Shown here one piece after another: positions 41,954-50,170 of a stretch of DNA of 64,000 nt. Source of the stretch: VRUE01 sp963702955 (GTDB lineage Bacteria; Actinomycetota; Thermoleophilia; Solirubrobacterales; 70-9); contig OY969774.1 of the NCBI GenBank assembly GCA_963702955.1, positions 2,514,059 through 2,578,058 on the forward strand, given 5' to 3'. How positions within the stretch are numbered: the stretch's first letter is position 1; every line of letters begins with the position of its first letter. The notes beneath the pieces are model-generated. The model worked only from the letters and a program-made list of their open reading frames with translations. It was not told where the DNA came from and searched no databases. Made by a program: the position numbers and the translations under genes.

Positions 41954-42620
41954 ATTCGCCCCGCTTGTGGTCGGCGCAGGGCGGGGCGGCACCAGTCTGC
42001 TTGCCGCCCTGCTGGATGCGCACCCACAGCTCGATGTCGGCTTCGAGGCGCACGCGGCGCTCCTGCTGGACGCCGGCGTGGAGCCCCGCGAGCGCATGCG
42101 CCGGTACCGCGAGCATTGTGAGCGCAGCGCGCAAGGTTCCGCAGGCAGGGCTTGGGGCAACAAGGTCACGACGGAGCAGATCCATGCCCTGGGACCGGAT
42201 GGTGGGGGCGAGGCGATTGAGCTGTTCTTCGAGGGGCTTGCGGACACGCCGACGATCTTCGTCCTCCGCGACGGCCGCGCCTGCGTCGAGTCGAAGGTCC
42301 GCCGCGCAGGGGTGTCGTACGAAGAGGCGGCGCGTCGCTGGCGCTTCTCGGTAGAGGCATTCCGTTACTTGCGGCCACGGGGCTCCCTCGTGGTCGGTTT
42401 CGAGCAGCTCCTCGACGATCCGCGACGCACCCTCGGCGCGGTCTGCGAGTTCCTCGGGATTCCCTTCAGCGAGCGGATGCACGAGGGCACCTCCAGCGCC
42501 AAGCTCGTCCCCGAGTACCGGCGCGAGGGAATAGACCCCAGCCGCGCTGCGCCCCCCCGCCTGCCGGCCGAGATATACGACTCGATCGCCGCGGACCTGC
42601 GGACCTGCGGCTACGTCTAG
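41946..42620 (+). CDS. Sulfotransferase-family protein
   Basis: 224 residues. PLVVGAGRGGTSLLAALLD is the P-loop-like sulfate site; FVLRDGRACVESKVRRAGV near residue 100 is the 3'-phosphate region; LVVGFEQLLDDPRRTL and a terminal LPAEIYDSIAADL follow the superfamily order. The ATG at 41946 overlaps the previous gene by 8 bp. The 3' end overlaps the convergent GT2 gene by 4 bp. Confidence 0.8.
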   Translation: MAEFAPLVVGAGRGGTSLLAALLDAHPQLDVGFEAHAALLLDAGVEPRERMRRYREHCERSAQGSAGRAWGNKVTTEQIHALGPDGGGEAIELFFEGLADTPTIFVLRDGRACVESKVRRAGVSYEEAARRWRFSVEAFRYLRPRGSLVVGFEQLLDDPRRTLGAVCEFLGIPFSERMHEGTSSAKLVPEYRREGIDPSRAAPPRLPAEIYDSIAADLRTCGYV

Positions 42621-43432
42621 CCGAGCGGACTGGTCCAGCGCTCGTCGAAGCAGTGGTACTTGCTTGGATTGCTCGGATCGAGGTCGCTGTCGGATCGGGT
42701 CACGCGCAGCTCCGATCGGCCGGGAAGGCGGATGTCCGCGGCGGTCAGCGTGGCGCGCCGGCCGTGCCAGCCGGCCGCGACCTCCTCGGGGTCGTAGCGG
42801 CGCTGCACGTACTTCTCGACCGCGTGCGGGACGCTGAGGAACAGGTAGTGCTTCATCGCGAAGGACCGCGGGTACATCCGCAGGCCCGGAAAGCTCACCT
42901 TGTGCCCGGCCGTGCTCGCCAGCTCGACCTCCGGCGTCGCCTTCCAGGCGTTGAGCCGGTGGGGGAGCCCGGGCAGCAGCGGATAGTAAGTGCGCAGCGT
43001 TCGCTCGAAGTCCGGGTGGTCGTGGTCAGGGCTCTCGCGCGTGGGCACGAAGCTCAGCTCTAAGAAATTGACGGCGTTGAAGCCCTCCCGGTCAACCGTC
43101 GCCAGCGCTTGGGCCAGCGTCTGACCGGGGAGGGGAGGCAGGCGCACCTCGTCGGGGTCGAGGTGTACGAACCAGTCGGCGTCCAGCTCGCGCGCCAGCT
43201 CCTCCTTGCGTCGCAGCAGTCCCCGCCAGTCGTAGACGCCTCCTTCCCCACGCGGGAAGCTCTCGACCCCGATCAGGTTGCGACTCAGATGGCGTTCGGC
43301 CAGCGCCACCGTGTCGTCGTCGGATCCGTTGTCGATCAGGTAGGCCTCGATGCCGTGCTCGTCGAGGCGCCCGAGGCAGGACTCGATGAAACGCCGCTCG
43401 TTGTAGCCGGCGAGGAGCGCTACGATGCGCAT
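42617..43432 (-). CDS. Glycosyltransferase family 2-like
   Basis: About 271 residues from the ATG at 43432. RIVALLAGYNERRFIESCL and EAYLIDNGSDDDT form the GT-A nucleotide-binding half; WFVHLDPDEVRL near residue 95 contains the DxD-type metal site. The C-terminal part (MKHYLFLSVPHAVEKYV) resembles the group of small GT2 proteins seen in sulfated glycan loci. It lies 1 bp after the upstream GT2 gene. Confidence 0.82.
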   Translation of the reverse strand: MRIVALLAGYNERRFIESCLGRLDEHGIEAYLIDNGSDDDTVALAERHLSRNLIGVESFPRGEGGVYDWRGLLRRKEELARELDADWFVHLDPDEVRLPPLPGQTLAQALATVDREGFNAVNFLELSFVPTRESPDHDHPDFERTLRTYYPLLPGLPHRLNAWKATPEVELASTAGHKVSFPGLRMYPRSFAMKHYLFLSVPHAVEKYVQRRYDPEEVAAGWHGRRATLTAADIRLPGRSELRVTRSDSDLDPSNPSKYHCFDERWTSPLG

Positions 43433-43433
43433 T

Positions 43434-44819
43434 TCAAGCGATCCTCGTCGGTCGCCCGCTTGCCTCCATCGCGACCAGCGCGGCATCGAGCACGGCGCCG
43501 GCACCCCGGGGGGTGACGGCCACAGGGCTCCTCGACTCGGCTCGCAGGCGGATTGCCTGCCGCCCGTTCGCGCTCAGCACCAGGTCGTAGCGGTCGCACT
43601 CCGCACCGCTGAGGTTCTCGTGCGAATCGACCGCCCAGAGCACGTTGAACTGTCCCGGCACCGGCAGGTAGCGCTTCGGCCCCCGCAGGTGGATCGCGAT
43701 GTCGTACTCGAGCCCGCGCGGGTCGTCGACCTCCTCGCCGCGCAGGACGAGACAGCGGTGGCCCCTCGCGACCGCGCTCTCTCGCAGTTGCCCGAGCGGA
43801 TCGGGATCCTCGCCGCCGCCCGGCGGCTCGCTCGCCCGCACGCAGACCCCGAGCGCCTCGGCCTCGGCCGGAGTCGCGGCGGCCGCCCCGTCCTCGCGTC
43901 CGAGCTGAACCCAGATCCCGCCGCCGGCGAGCGCGTCGAGGTCGTGCTCGCGCCGCAGGCGCGGCCCCCAACGCTCCCGCAGCAGGCGGTGGTTGCGCAG
44001 CTTGCGCTCCCGCGCCTGCTCGAAGGCGACCGCGCGACGCGTCGACCCCGGCCGGTGGATCAGCACCGAGCGCCCGCTGCAGAGAACCGCGAGCCCTGCC
44101 TCGCGAACCTTCAGGCAGAAATCGATGTCCTCGGCACCGTAGAGGTAGCCGTGGGTGAAGCCGCCGACCCGCTCGAAAACCGCCGCTTCGACCAGCAGGC
44201 AGGCCGCCACCGCCGCCGCGCTCTCGACGTCCTCGCCGAGCCCCTCGTCGAGCGGGTCCGCCTCCCACTCGTGCAGCGCCGGTCCGACCGCGCCGTCTTC
44301 GTCGCGGAACCGCAACCCCCGGTGCTGGACGGCGAAGCCGTGGGGGAAGCGATCGAGGTCGTCGTGGGGGAGGACCAGCGTCGCCCCGACCGCACCGGCG
44401 CCGCTGCCTCGCAGGCAGGCCACCAGCTCGCGCAGCCAGCCGTCCTCGAACGGCTCGATGTCGTTGTTGAGGAACAGCAGCAGCTCTCCTCGCGCCGGCT
44501 CCGCCCCCTGGTTGTTCGCGTCGGAGAAGCTCTCGTTGTGGGGATTGGCGAGGATCGAGATCGAGATCGGCGCCGGCGCTGAGCGGAGGAAGTCGATCGA
44601 CTCGTCGCCGGAGCCGTTGTCGACGACGATCAGCTCCAGGGACGGGTAGTCGGTCCGCGCGACCAACCCGGCAAGCAGCGCCCGCAGGTGCTCGACTCCG
44701 TCGTGGCTCGTCACCACGATCGAGACGAGCGGCCATTTCGTCAGCGCCGCCGGTGAGCCGAGCCTGCGGCGCAGCTCTGCTCCAAGCCCGAGGGCACCCG
44801 GCGGCGACACGCCTCCCAT
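43434..44819 (-). CDS. Glycosyltransferase family 2 with C-terminal GT-like extension
   Basis: About 461 residues from the ATG at 44819. GT2 domain (about 25-290): VSIVVTSHDGVEHL, LIVVDNGSGDES, LLLFLNNDIEPFEDGWL with the DxD site, and YLYGAEDIDFCLKVREAG with the ED catalytic-type motif. The remaining 150 residues (YDIAIHLRGPKRYLPV, FNVLWAVDSHENLSGAECDRYD) look like part of a second transferase domain. The frame continues open to 45029 but lacks homology there. First gene of a two-gene minus-strand operon. Confidence 0.88.
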   Translation of the reverse strand: MGGVSPPGALGLGAELRRRLGSPAALTKWPLVSIVVTSHDGVEHLRALLAGLVARTDYPSLELIVVDNGSGDESIDFLRSAPAPISISILANPHNESFSDANNQGAEPARGELLLFLNNDIEPFEDGWLRELVACLRGSGAGAVGATLVLPHDDLDRFPHGFAVQHRGLRFRDEDGAVGPALHEWEADPLDEGLGEDVESAAAVAACLLVEAAVFERVGGFTHGYLYGAEDIDFCLKVREAGLAVLCSGRSVLIHRPGSTRRAVAFEQARERKLRNHRLLRERWGPRLRREHDLDALAGGGIWVQLGREDGAAAATPAEAEALGVCVRASEPPGGGEDPDPLGQLRESAVARGHRCLVLRGEEVDDPRGLEYDIAIHLRGPKRYLPVPGQFNVLWAVDSHENLSGAECDRYDLVLSANGRQAIRLRAESRSPVAVTPRGAGAVLDAALVAMEASGRPTRIA

Positions 44820-44991
44820 ACCTGAACCGTACCGAAAGCAGCGAAAGCTCTCTCGCGGGAAGCCGCGCAGGCGCCGTTTCGTGCACCGCATGAAATGGCG
44901 CGCGCGCAAAACGCTCACACGAATTTTGCAGGGAAAAATCCCTTCCGTGCGTCGCCTGGAACCCCGATAATCTAAAAATATTAGATTTTTC

Positions 44992-45020
44992 TTGACTAGC
45001 AACGCTCGACCGCCTATGCC
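44992..45020 (+). promoter_or_regulatory. Sigma-70 type promoter of gene A1
   Basis: TTGACT and TATGCC are separated by 17 nt. The second copy of the gene has TTGACT and TATGCA, also 17 nt apart (55505-55533), although the spacer sequences differ. This conservation supports real promoters. A perfect AATCTAA-AAATA-TTAGATT inverted repeat lies just upstream at about 44969-44987 and could be an operator. Confidence 0.7.
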
Positions 45021-45045
45021 TATCGCCACGTCCCAATCGGGACCT

Positions 45046-45068
45046 GCCGCGCCTTTTGAGGGCGCGGC
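45046..45068 (+). promoter_or_regulatory. 5'-UTR hairpin of gene A1
   Basis: GCCGCGCC pairs perfectly with GGCGCGGC across a 7-nt loop, about 25 nt upstream of the AAAGGA ribosome site. The second copy keeps a hairpin at the same place (55563-55585) with different sequence. It may stabilise the mRNA of an abundant secreted protein or regulate its translation. Confidence 0.5.
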
Positions 45069-45094
45069 GGCAATCCATCGAAAGGAATCACAGA

Positions 45095-45832
45095 ATGATG
45101 CGGAATCTAAAGGCCCTCGGGCCGGCCCTCGTCGCGGTCTTTGCGATGTCGGCGATGACGGCTGTGGCGGCGCAGGCAGCCGGCGCGCCCGACTTCACCG
45201 CGGCCGAATACCCGGCCAAAGTCAAAGCGACATTCGACGAAGGCAAACAGGTGTTCACCTCGCAGGGCGGGCCGAAAGTACGATGCAAAACCCCCGGCGG
45301 CGAAGGCACGCTGGCTGCCCGCAGCAACGAACTGACAGCGACGAACCTGTCGTTCACGGGCGAATGCCTAACGTCCCTCACGTTCCCCACCACAGTCGAT
45401 TCCGAAGGCTGTCACTTCTTGTTCACAGTTGAAGAAACAGTGACCGCGACGGAATCTAAAGGCAAAGTGCACCTCAAATGCACAAGCGAACCGCATAGCA
45501 TCACAATCACAATCTACAAAGCCGGTGCGGAAACAGTGGAAGGAAAACACCTGGACGCAGACCGGCGCTGCATCATCCACATCCCCGACGAACAGACATT
45601 CAGCGGGATCACCTACAAAAACATCGAAACAGCGGGTGGCCTGATGCACGTGACAGTTAGCGCCAACGTGCAGAAACAGATCCACTCCACCGACACACCC
45701 GTGAACGGCGGCATTCCGGGCTGCGAAAAAGAAACGACGACAACCGAAGACAGCTTCGAAGGCAGCTTCATCGCCTCGGCTGAAAACGAAAAAGGCAAAG
45801 CGATCAACGTCACAATCGAAGACACACCGTAA
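45095..45832 (+). CDS. Gene A1: small secreted protein of unknown function
   Basis: About 245 residues. The signal peptide MMRNLKALGPALVAVFAM... ends at AAQAAGA near residue 31. The mature protein is Thr/Glu/Lys-rich and beta-like, with about five cysteines (VRCKTPGGEG, FTGECL, EGCHFLF, HLKCT, RRCIIHI) that could form disulfides. An AAAGGA site lies 8 nt before the ATG. Glu and Lys are mostly GAA and AAA, unlike the neighbouring glycan genes. A homologue at 55611 is frameshifted. It has its own promoter and is followed by a strong hairpin, so it is separately expressed. I do not recognise the family. Confidence 0.8.
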   Translation: MMRNLKALGPALVAVFAMSAMTAVAAQAAGAPDFTAAEYPAKVKATFDEGKQVFTSQGGPKVRCKTPGGEGTLAARSNELTATNLSFTGECLTSLTFPTTVDSEGCHFLFTVEETVTATESKGKVHLKCTSEPHSITITIYKAGAETVEGKHLDADRRCIIHIPDEQTFSGITYKNIETAGGLMHVTVSANVQKQIHSTDTPVNGGIPGCEKETTTTEDSFEGSFIASAENEKGKAINVTIEDTP

Positions 45833-45883
45833 TCGCATTTGGACGTCTCCATCCGGGTCCGGCGAGGCTCTGGTGAAGACGAG

Positions 45884-45919
45884 CGACCCGGGGGCGGCGC
45901 CACAGGCGCCCCCGGGTCG
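45884..45919 (+). terminator. Hairpin terminator after gene A1
   Basis: Two perfectly complementary 13-nt arms (CGACCCGGGGGCG / CGCCCCCGGGTCG) flank a 10-nt loop, 51 bp after the stop. There is no U-tract, as is common for actinobacterial hairpins. It separates gene A from the B-C-D operon and is conserved in the second copy. Confidence 0.65.
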
Positions 45920-45958
45920 CCCCCGTTGTGGGATCGCTCGGTAGTTCAGGGCAAATCC

Positions 45959-45988
45959 TTGACAAGTATCAATACATACCGATAGAGT
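45959..45988 (+). promoter_or_regulatory. Probable promoter of the B1-C1-D1 operon
   Basis: A consensus TTGACA (45959-45964) is followed 18 nt later by TAGAGT. The spacer is AT-rich and includes GTATCAATAC, an inverted repeat that could bind a regulator. It lies about 80 nt upstream of the B1 start. Confidence 0.55.
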
Positions 45989-46066
45989 TACGACAGTAAG
46001 CTCGGATGGGACCGAGCGTGGCTCGCCGGCAGGGAGGCGCGGCCGATACAGACGGAGGAGGGGGCC

Positions 46067-49000
46067 TTGTACAGCAGGAGAGCGGATGATCGCGTCGGGT
46101 TGGCGGCACGTTCGCTGTGCGTGGTGGGGGTGCTTGCGGTGGCGCTTGGGCTTTCCGCGACGCCGGCCAGCGCCTCGAAATCGCGCTCGCTCCTGGGCTC
46201 CTTCTGCGAACCGGCCGGCATCGGCACGCCACCCTGCTCCCCCGCCTTCGGCAGTCCCGACGCGCTTGCGGTTGACGGAGCCGGCGGTGACGTGCTGGTG
46301 GTCGACCAGGCCGGCGGTGGGGCGCGGATCAGCCGCTACAAGCCAAACGGCGAAGCGGACCCCTTTTCGGCTCTGGGCACGAACTCGATCGACGGCAAGG
46401 GGCCGGGCGGGGACGAAACGCCGCAGAACGGCCTCAGCTTCAAGGAAGGGGCCGAAATCGAGCTGGCAGTCGACAGCTCCGGCGGCGCCACCGAGGGCGA
46501 TATCTACATCACCCAGGTCGGCCAGCACCTGATCGACATCTTCGCCGGCAACGGCAACTACCTGGGTCAGCTGACCAAATACAAGAAAGGGCCTAAAGCC
46601 GAAGGAGCCGAAGAACCCCTCGGGGAAGCCTGCGGCGTCGCCGTCAACTCCAGCGGCGCCGTGTACGTCGGCGACTACGACAACGGCGTCCACAAGTACG
46701 TCCCATCGAGCGCCCCGGCGACGAACGCCGACAGCAAGGCCAACTTCACCACGGTTCAGCACCCATGCGCGCTGGCCGCCGGCGCCGGCCCCAGCGCCGG
46801 CTCGATCTTCGCGGTCAAATACGTCGGCCCCGTCTACAAGCTCGACAGCTCAAGCGGCGCGATCGCCTACGGGGAAGAGCCGATCCTCGAAGGCAACAAC
46901 ACGACGATGTGGAACAAGACGGTCGCGGTCAACGGGGAAAGCGGCGACGTCCTCGTTGCTCAGAACAAGCAGGTGATCGAGCTGAACGCCTCCCGCTCGA
47001 CCGGAGCCGGCCGGATCGGCCCCCCGACGGAAGTCCCGGCGACGGTCGAAGGGATCGGCGCCGAAGCGGGCGGGAAGCTCTACGTCGCGCAGGCCTCGAA
47101 CCCCAACCTCGCCGTCTTCGGAGCGCCCGAACGCGAAGCGCCGGTGATCGAAGCCGAGTGGACGGTCAGCGCGAGCTTCGAAGAAGCGACGGTGAAGGCG
47201 CGGTTCGGCCTCGAAGAAGAAGAAACCACCTACCACGTCGAGTATCTGAGCCAGGCCGAATTCGAAGCCAACGGCGACAGCTTCGCCGGCCCGCACAGCC
47301 CGACCGACGTTCCGGTCCCCGACGCCGGCGTCGGCACGGCCGAAACGGTCACCGTCTCGTTGAGCGGCCTCAGCTCCGGCACCACCTATCGCTGGCGGTT
47401 CGTCGCGAGCAACCCGGCGGGCACCACGGAAGGCCCCGACCGCACCCTGGCGACGCACTCGCGGGCAGGCGGCGGCGCCTGTCCCAACCAGTCCCTGCGC
47501 GAAGGCCCGGGCGCTCAGCTGCCCGACTGCCGGGGCTATGAGATGGTCAGCCCGGTAGACAAAAACGGCGGCGACGTCAACGCCTTCATCTACGAAGGCT
47601 TCTACCAGACCGGTGGCCTGGAGGAATACGAGGGGATCGACCAGGCGACCCCGGGCGGGGCCAAGCTCACCTACACCGCCTCGACCGCCTTCGGCGAGCC
47701 GCTCTCGAGCCCGCTGGTCTCCCAGTACCTGGCCGTCCGCCACCAGGGCGCGGGCGGGGCGGGGGAATGGACGAGCGAAGGGATCTCGGCGCCGGAGCGC
47801 GGCGGCAACATCACCGTTCCGGAAAAGAACGAGTACAAGGCCTTCTCGCCGGACCTGGGGACCGCCTGGCTGGAGCCCGAAGCGGGCAATCCGCTGGCCC
47901 CGTGCGCGACCGAAGGCTACATAAACCTCTACCGGGTCACCCTGAGCAGCCCCGCCACCTACACGGCGACCTGCAGCTCGGCGCCCGCACCGCCGGAATG
48001 CGTGGCGGAGCCGAAACCGCCTGAAGCCTGCTGGCTCTTCCCGCAGATCCAGGGCTACTCGGCGGACCAGAGCCAGGCGGTGTTCCGCGTCAACGACCCC
48101 CTCCCCACCGCGCCGGGGTCGCCCGAGGCGGCGCCGCTGGGGCGCGACGACGGCGGCTTCCAGGTCTATGAGTGGGACGAAGAAGGGGGGCTGCGGCTGG
48201 TCAGCGTGCTGCCCGACGGCGGCGCCTACCCGGGAACCTCCTCGGCGGGCACCGAAAGCGAAGGCGGACAGGCCCCGCGCGTCGCCCACGCGGGCAACTT
48301 CGACACGGTCGAGCACGCGATGTCTGCCGACGGGAGCCGCGTCTACTGGAGCACCATGAGCTCCTCGACCGAATCCTCGCCCGCGGCGCCGCCGGGCCCC
48401 GGCCGGATCTTCATCCGCCTCAACGCCGATAAGCCCCAGAGCGCCTTCGCGGCGCCCGGCGGCGCGGCGAGCGGCGCCGCGGGGAGTAACGGCGGCGGGC
48501 TGAGCGCGGGCTCGACGGCGGTGACCAAACTGATCGCCGCGGCGGGCACGGCGACCCTGAGCAACGGCTCAAACGAACTGAGCGCGCTGGTGACCACGGT
48601 CGGGGAGTTCGTCGCCGGGCAGCCGATCGAAGGGAACGGGATCCCGGCGGGGACGACGATCACGACGGCGAGCGCGACGACGCTGACGCTCTCGGCGGCG
48701 GCGACCAAATCGAAAGCCAAAGTGGAAATCTCCTCGAAAGGACCGCAGCCCTTCGCGGTCGGGCAGAGGATCGTCGGCGCCGGCATCCCCGCCCAGACGA
48801 CGATCGCCGCGGTGGGGCCGGGCACGCTGACGCTCTCGGCGGCGGCGACGAAGAGCACCCCGCTGGGGCTCAGCACGGCGCTCAGCGCCTTCAGCGAATG
48901 CAGCGAAGCCGAAGCGGCCTGCACGCTGCCGGTCTCAGAAGCGGTCTCCGAAGGGGCGGCCAAGTTCTGGGACGCCACCCCCTCGGGCTCGGAGGCGCTC

Positions 49001-50170
49001 TTCTCCTTCTTCGAAGGGCCCGAAGCGGGCAGCCTCTACCGCTATGACCTGGGCGGCGAAGAAGCGACGCTGATCGCGAAGAAAAGCGAGGGGGTGCTGG
49101 GGGCCTCCGAAGACCTCTCCCGCATCTACTTCGCCTCCGAAGAACTCTGCGGCGGCGGAAACGACGAAGGCAAGTCGCCGAGCAAAGGCCGGCCCAACGT
49201 CTACCTCTACCAACCGGGGGAGAGCTGCGCGGAAGGGACGATGACCTTCCTCGGCACGCTGGTCCCGGGCGACATCTCGACCGGCTCGTTTGAGCAGGAG
49301 TTCCCGAGCCCGGTGGCCTCGGTGCCGCGCTTCCACGTCGCCCGGGTGAGCGCGAACGGGCTCCACCTGGCCTTCGTCTCGGCGGCGCGGCTCGGCGCCT
49401 ACGACAACGCCGACGCGGCCTCGGGGCAGGCCGACCGCGAGGTCTACCTCTACGACGCGAGCGCGAACGAAGGCAAAGGGGGGCTGCTGTGCGCCTCGTG
49501 CAACCCGAGCGGGGCGCGGCCGGCGGGGGTCAACCTGGAAAAAGAAGGAAGCGTCTGGACCGCGGCCTGGATCAACTCCTACCAGTACCAGCTCTACGGG
49601 CGGCGGATGCTCTCCGAAGACGGCAAGCGCCTGTTCTTCAACTCCTACGACGCGCTCACCCCGCGCGACACCAACGGCACCGAGGACGTCTATGAGTGGG
49701 AGGCGCTCGGGGCGGGACCCCCGGAAGCCAAGTGCGCCGCCTCCAACCCCGACTACTCCGCCCAGGACGGGGGCTGCGTCAGCCTGATCTCCGCGGGCAC
49801 CAGCCCGCGCGAATCGGAATTCGTCGATGCCTCCACCGACGGCTCGGACGTCTTCTTTCGCACCGAATCGAGCCTCGACCCGCGCGACCCCGGCCTGGTC
49901 GACATCTACGACGCCAGGGTGGGGGGCGGCACGGCGCCGCCGCCGAGCGCCCCCGCGGCCTGCGAAGGGGAAGCCTGCCAGTCCCCGCCCGGGGCCCCCG
50001 GCGACGCGACCCCGGCCAGCTCGGCCTTCCACGGGCCCGGCAACGCCCGGGAAGCAAAGCCCTCGCGCTGCCCGAAGGGCAAGCGCAAGGTCCGCAACCA
50101 CGGCAAGACCCGCTGCGTGCAAAAGCACAAGCGCCAGGCTAAAAAGCGCAAGCGGGGGGCGGCACGGTGA
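46067..50170 (+). CDS. Gene B1: giant secreted beta-propeller-like protein
   Basis: 1367 residues from a TTG preceded by GGAGGAGGGGG. Signal peptide (SLCVVGVLAVALGLSATPASA). Residues about 60-345 carry NHL-like propeller repeats (VAVNSSGAVYVGDYDNGV). Residues 355-465 look like a fibronectin type III domain (GLSSGTTYRWRFVASNPAG). About 650-770 and 980-1270 hold further propeller-type repeats with S-x-DGSRVYW and LRLFFNSYDALTP-like strands. Two copies of a GIPAGTTI...LTLSAAAT repeat lie near 850-930. The C-terminus is a basic Lys/Arg tail. Probably a cell-surface or cell-wall protein; function unknown. It overlaps C1 by 4 bp. Confidence 0.82.
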   Translation: MYSRRADDRVGLAARSLCVVGVLAVALGLSATPASASKSRSLLGSFCEPAGIGTPPCSPAFGSPDALAVDGAGGDVLVVDQAGGGARISRYKPNGEADPFSALGTNSIDGKGPGGDETPQNGLSFKEGAEIELAVDSSGGATEGDIYITQVGQHLIDIFAGNGNYLGQLTKYKKGPKAEGAEEPLGEACGVAVNSSGAVYVGDYDNGVHKYVPSSAPATNADSKANFTTVQHPCALAAGAGPSAGSIFAVKYVGPVYKLDSSSGAIAYGEEPILEGNNTTMWNKTVAVNGESGDVLVAQNKQVIELNASRSTGAGRIGPPTEVPATVEGIGAEAGGKLYVAQASNPNLAVFGAPEREAPVIEAEWTVSASFEEATVKARFGLEEEETTYHVEYLSQAEFEANGDSFAGPHSPTDVPVPDAGVGTAETVTVSLSGLSSGTTYRWRFVASNPAGTTEGPDRTLATHSRAGGGACPNQSLREGPGAQLPDCRGYEMVSPVDKNGGDVNAFIYEGFYQTGGLEEYEGIDQATPGGAKLTYTASTAFGEPLSSPLVSQYLAVRHQGAGGAGEWTSEGISAPERGGNITVPEKNEYKAFSPDLGTAWLEPEAGNPLAPCATEGYINLYRVTLSSPATYTATCSSAPAPPECVAEPKPPEACWLFPQIQGYSADQSQAVFRVNDPLPTAPGSPEAAPLGRDDGGFQVYEWDEEGGLRLVSVLPDGGAYPGTSSAGTESEGGQAPRVAHAGNFDTVEHAMSADGSRVYWSTMSSSTESSPAAPPGPGRIFIRLNADKPQSAFAAPGGAASGAAGSNGGGLSAGSTAVTKLIAAAGTATLSNGSNELSALVTTVGEFVAGQPIEGNGIPAGTTITTASATTLTLSAAATKSKAKVEISSKGPQPFAVGQRIVGAGIPAQTTIAAVGPGTLTLSAAATKSTPLGLSTALSAFSECSEAEAACTLPVSEAVSEGAAKFWDATPSGSEALFSFFEGPEAGSLYRYDLGGEEATLIAKKSEGVLGASEDLSRIYFASEELCGGGNDEGKSPSKGRPNVYLYQPGESCAEGTMTFLGTLVPGDISTGSFEQEFPSPVASVPRFHVARVSANGLHLAFVSAARLGAYDNADAASGQADREVYLYDASANEGKGGLLCASCNPSGARPAGVNLEKEGSVWTAAWINSYQYQLYGRRMLSEDGKRLFFNSYDALTPRDTNGTEDVYEWEALGAGPPEAKCAASNPDYSAQDGGCVSLISAGTSPRESEFVDASTDGSDVFFRTESSLDPRDPGLVDIYDARVGGGTAPPPSAPAACEGEACQSPPGAPGDATPASSAFHGPGNAREAKPSRCPKGKRKVRNHGKTRCVQKHKRQAKKRKRGAAR

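Noticed and set aside
45901..45960. Possible tRNA-like sequence (GGTAGTTCAGG)
   Set aside because: Only a T-loop-like/D-arm-like string is present; no cloverleaf stems can be formed around it.
46850..48316. A 488-codon minus-strand frame opposite B1
   Set aside because: Same reason: low-complexity translation opposite a propeller-type coding region, with no ribosome site.
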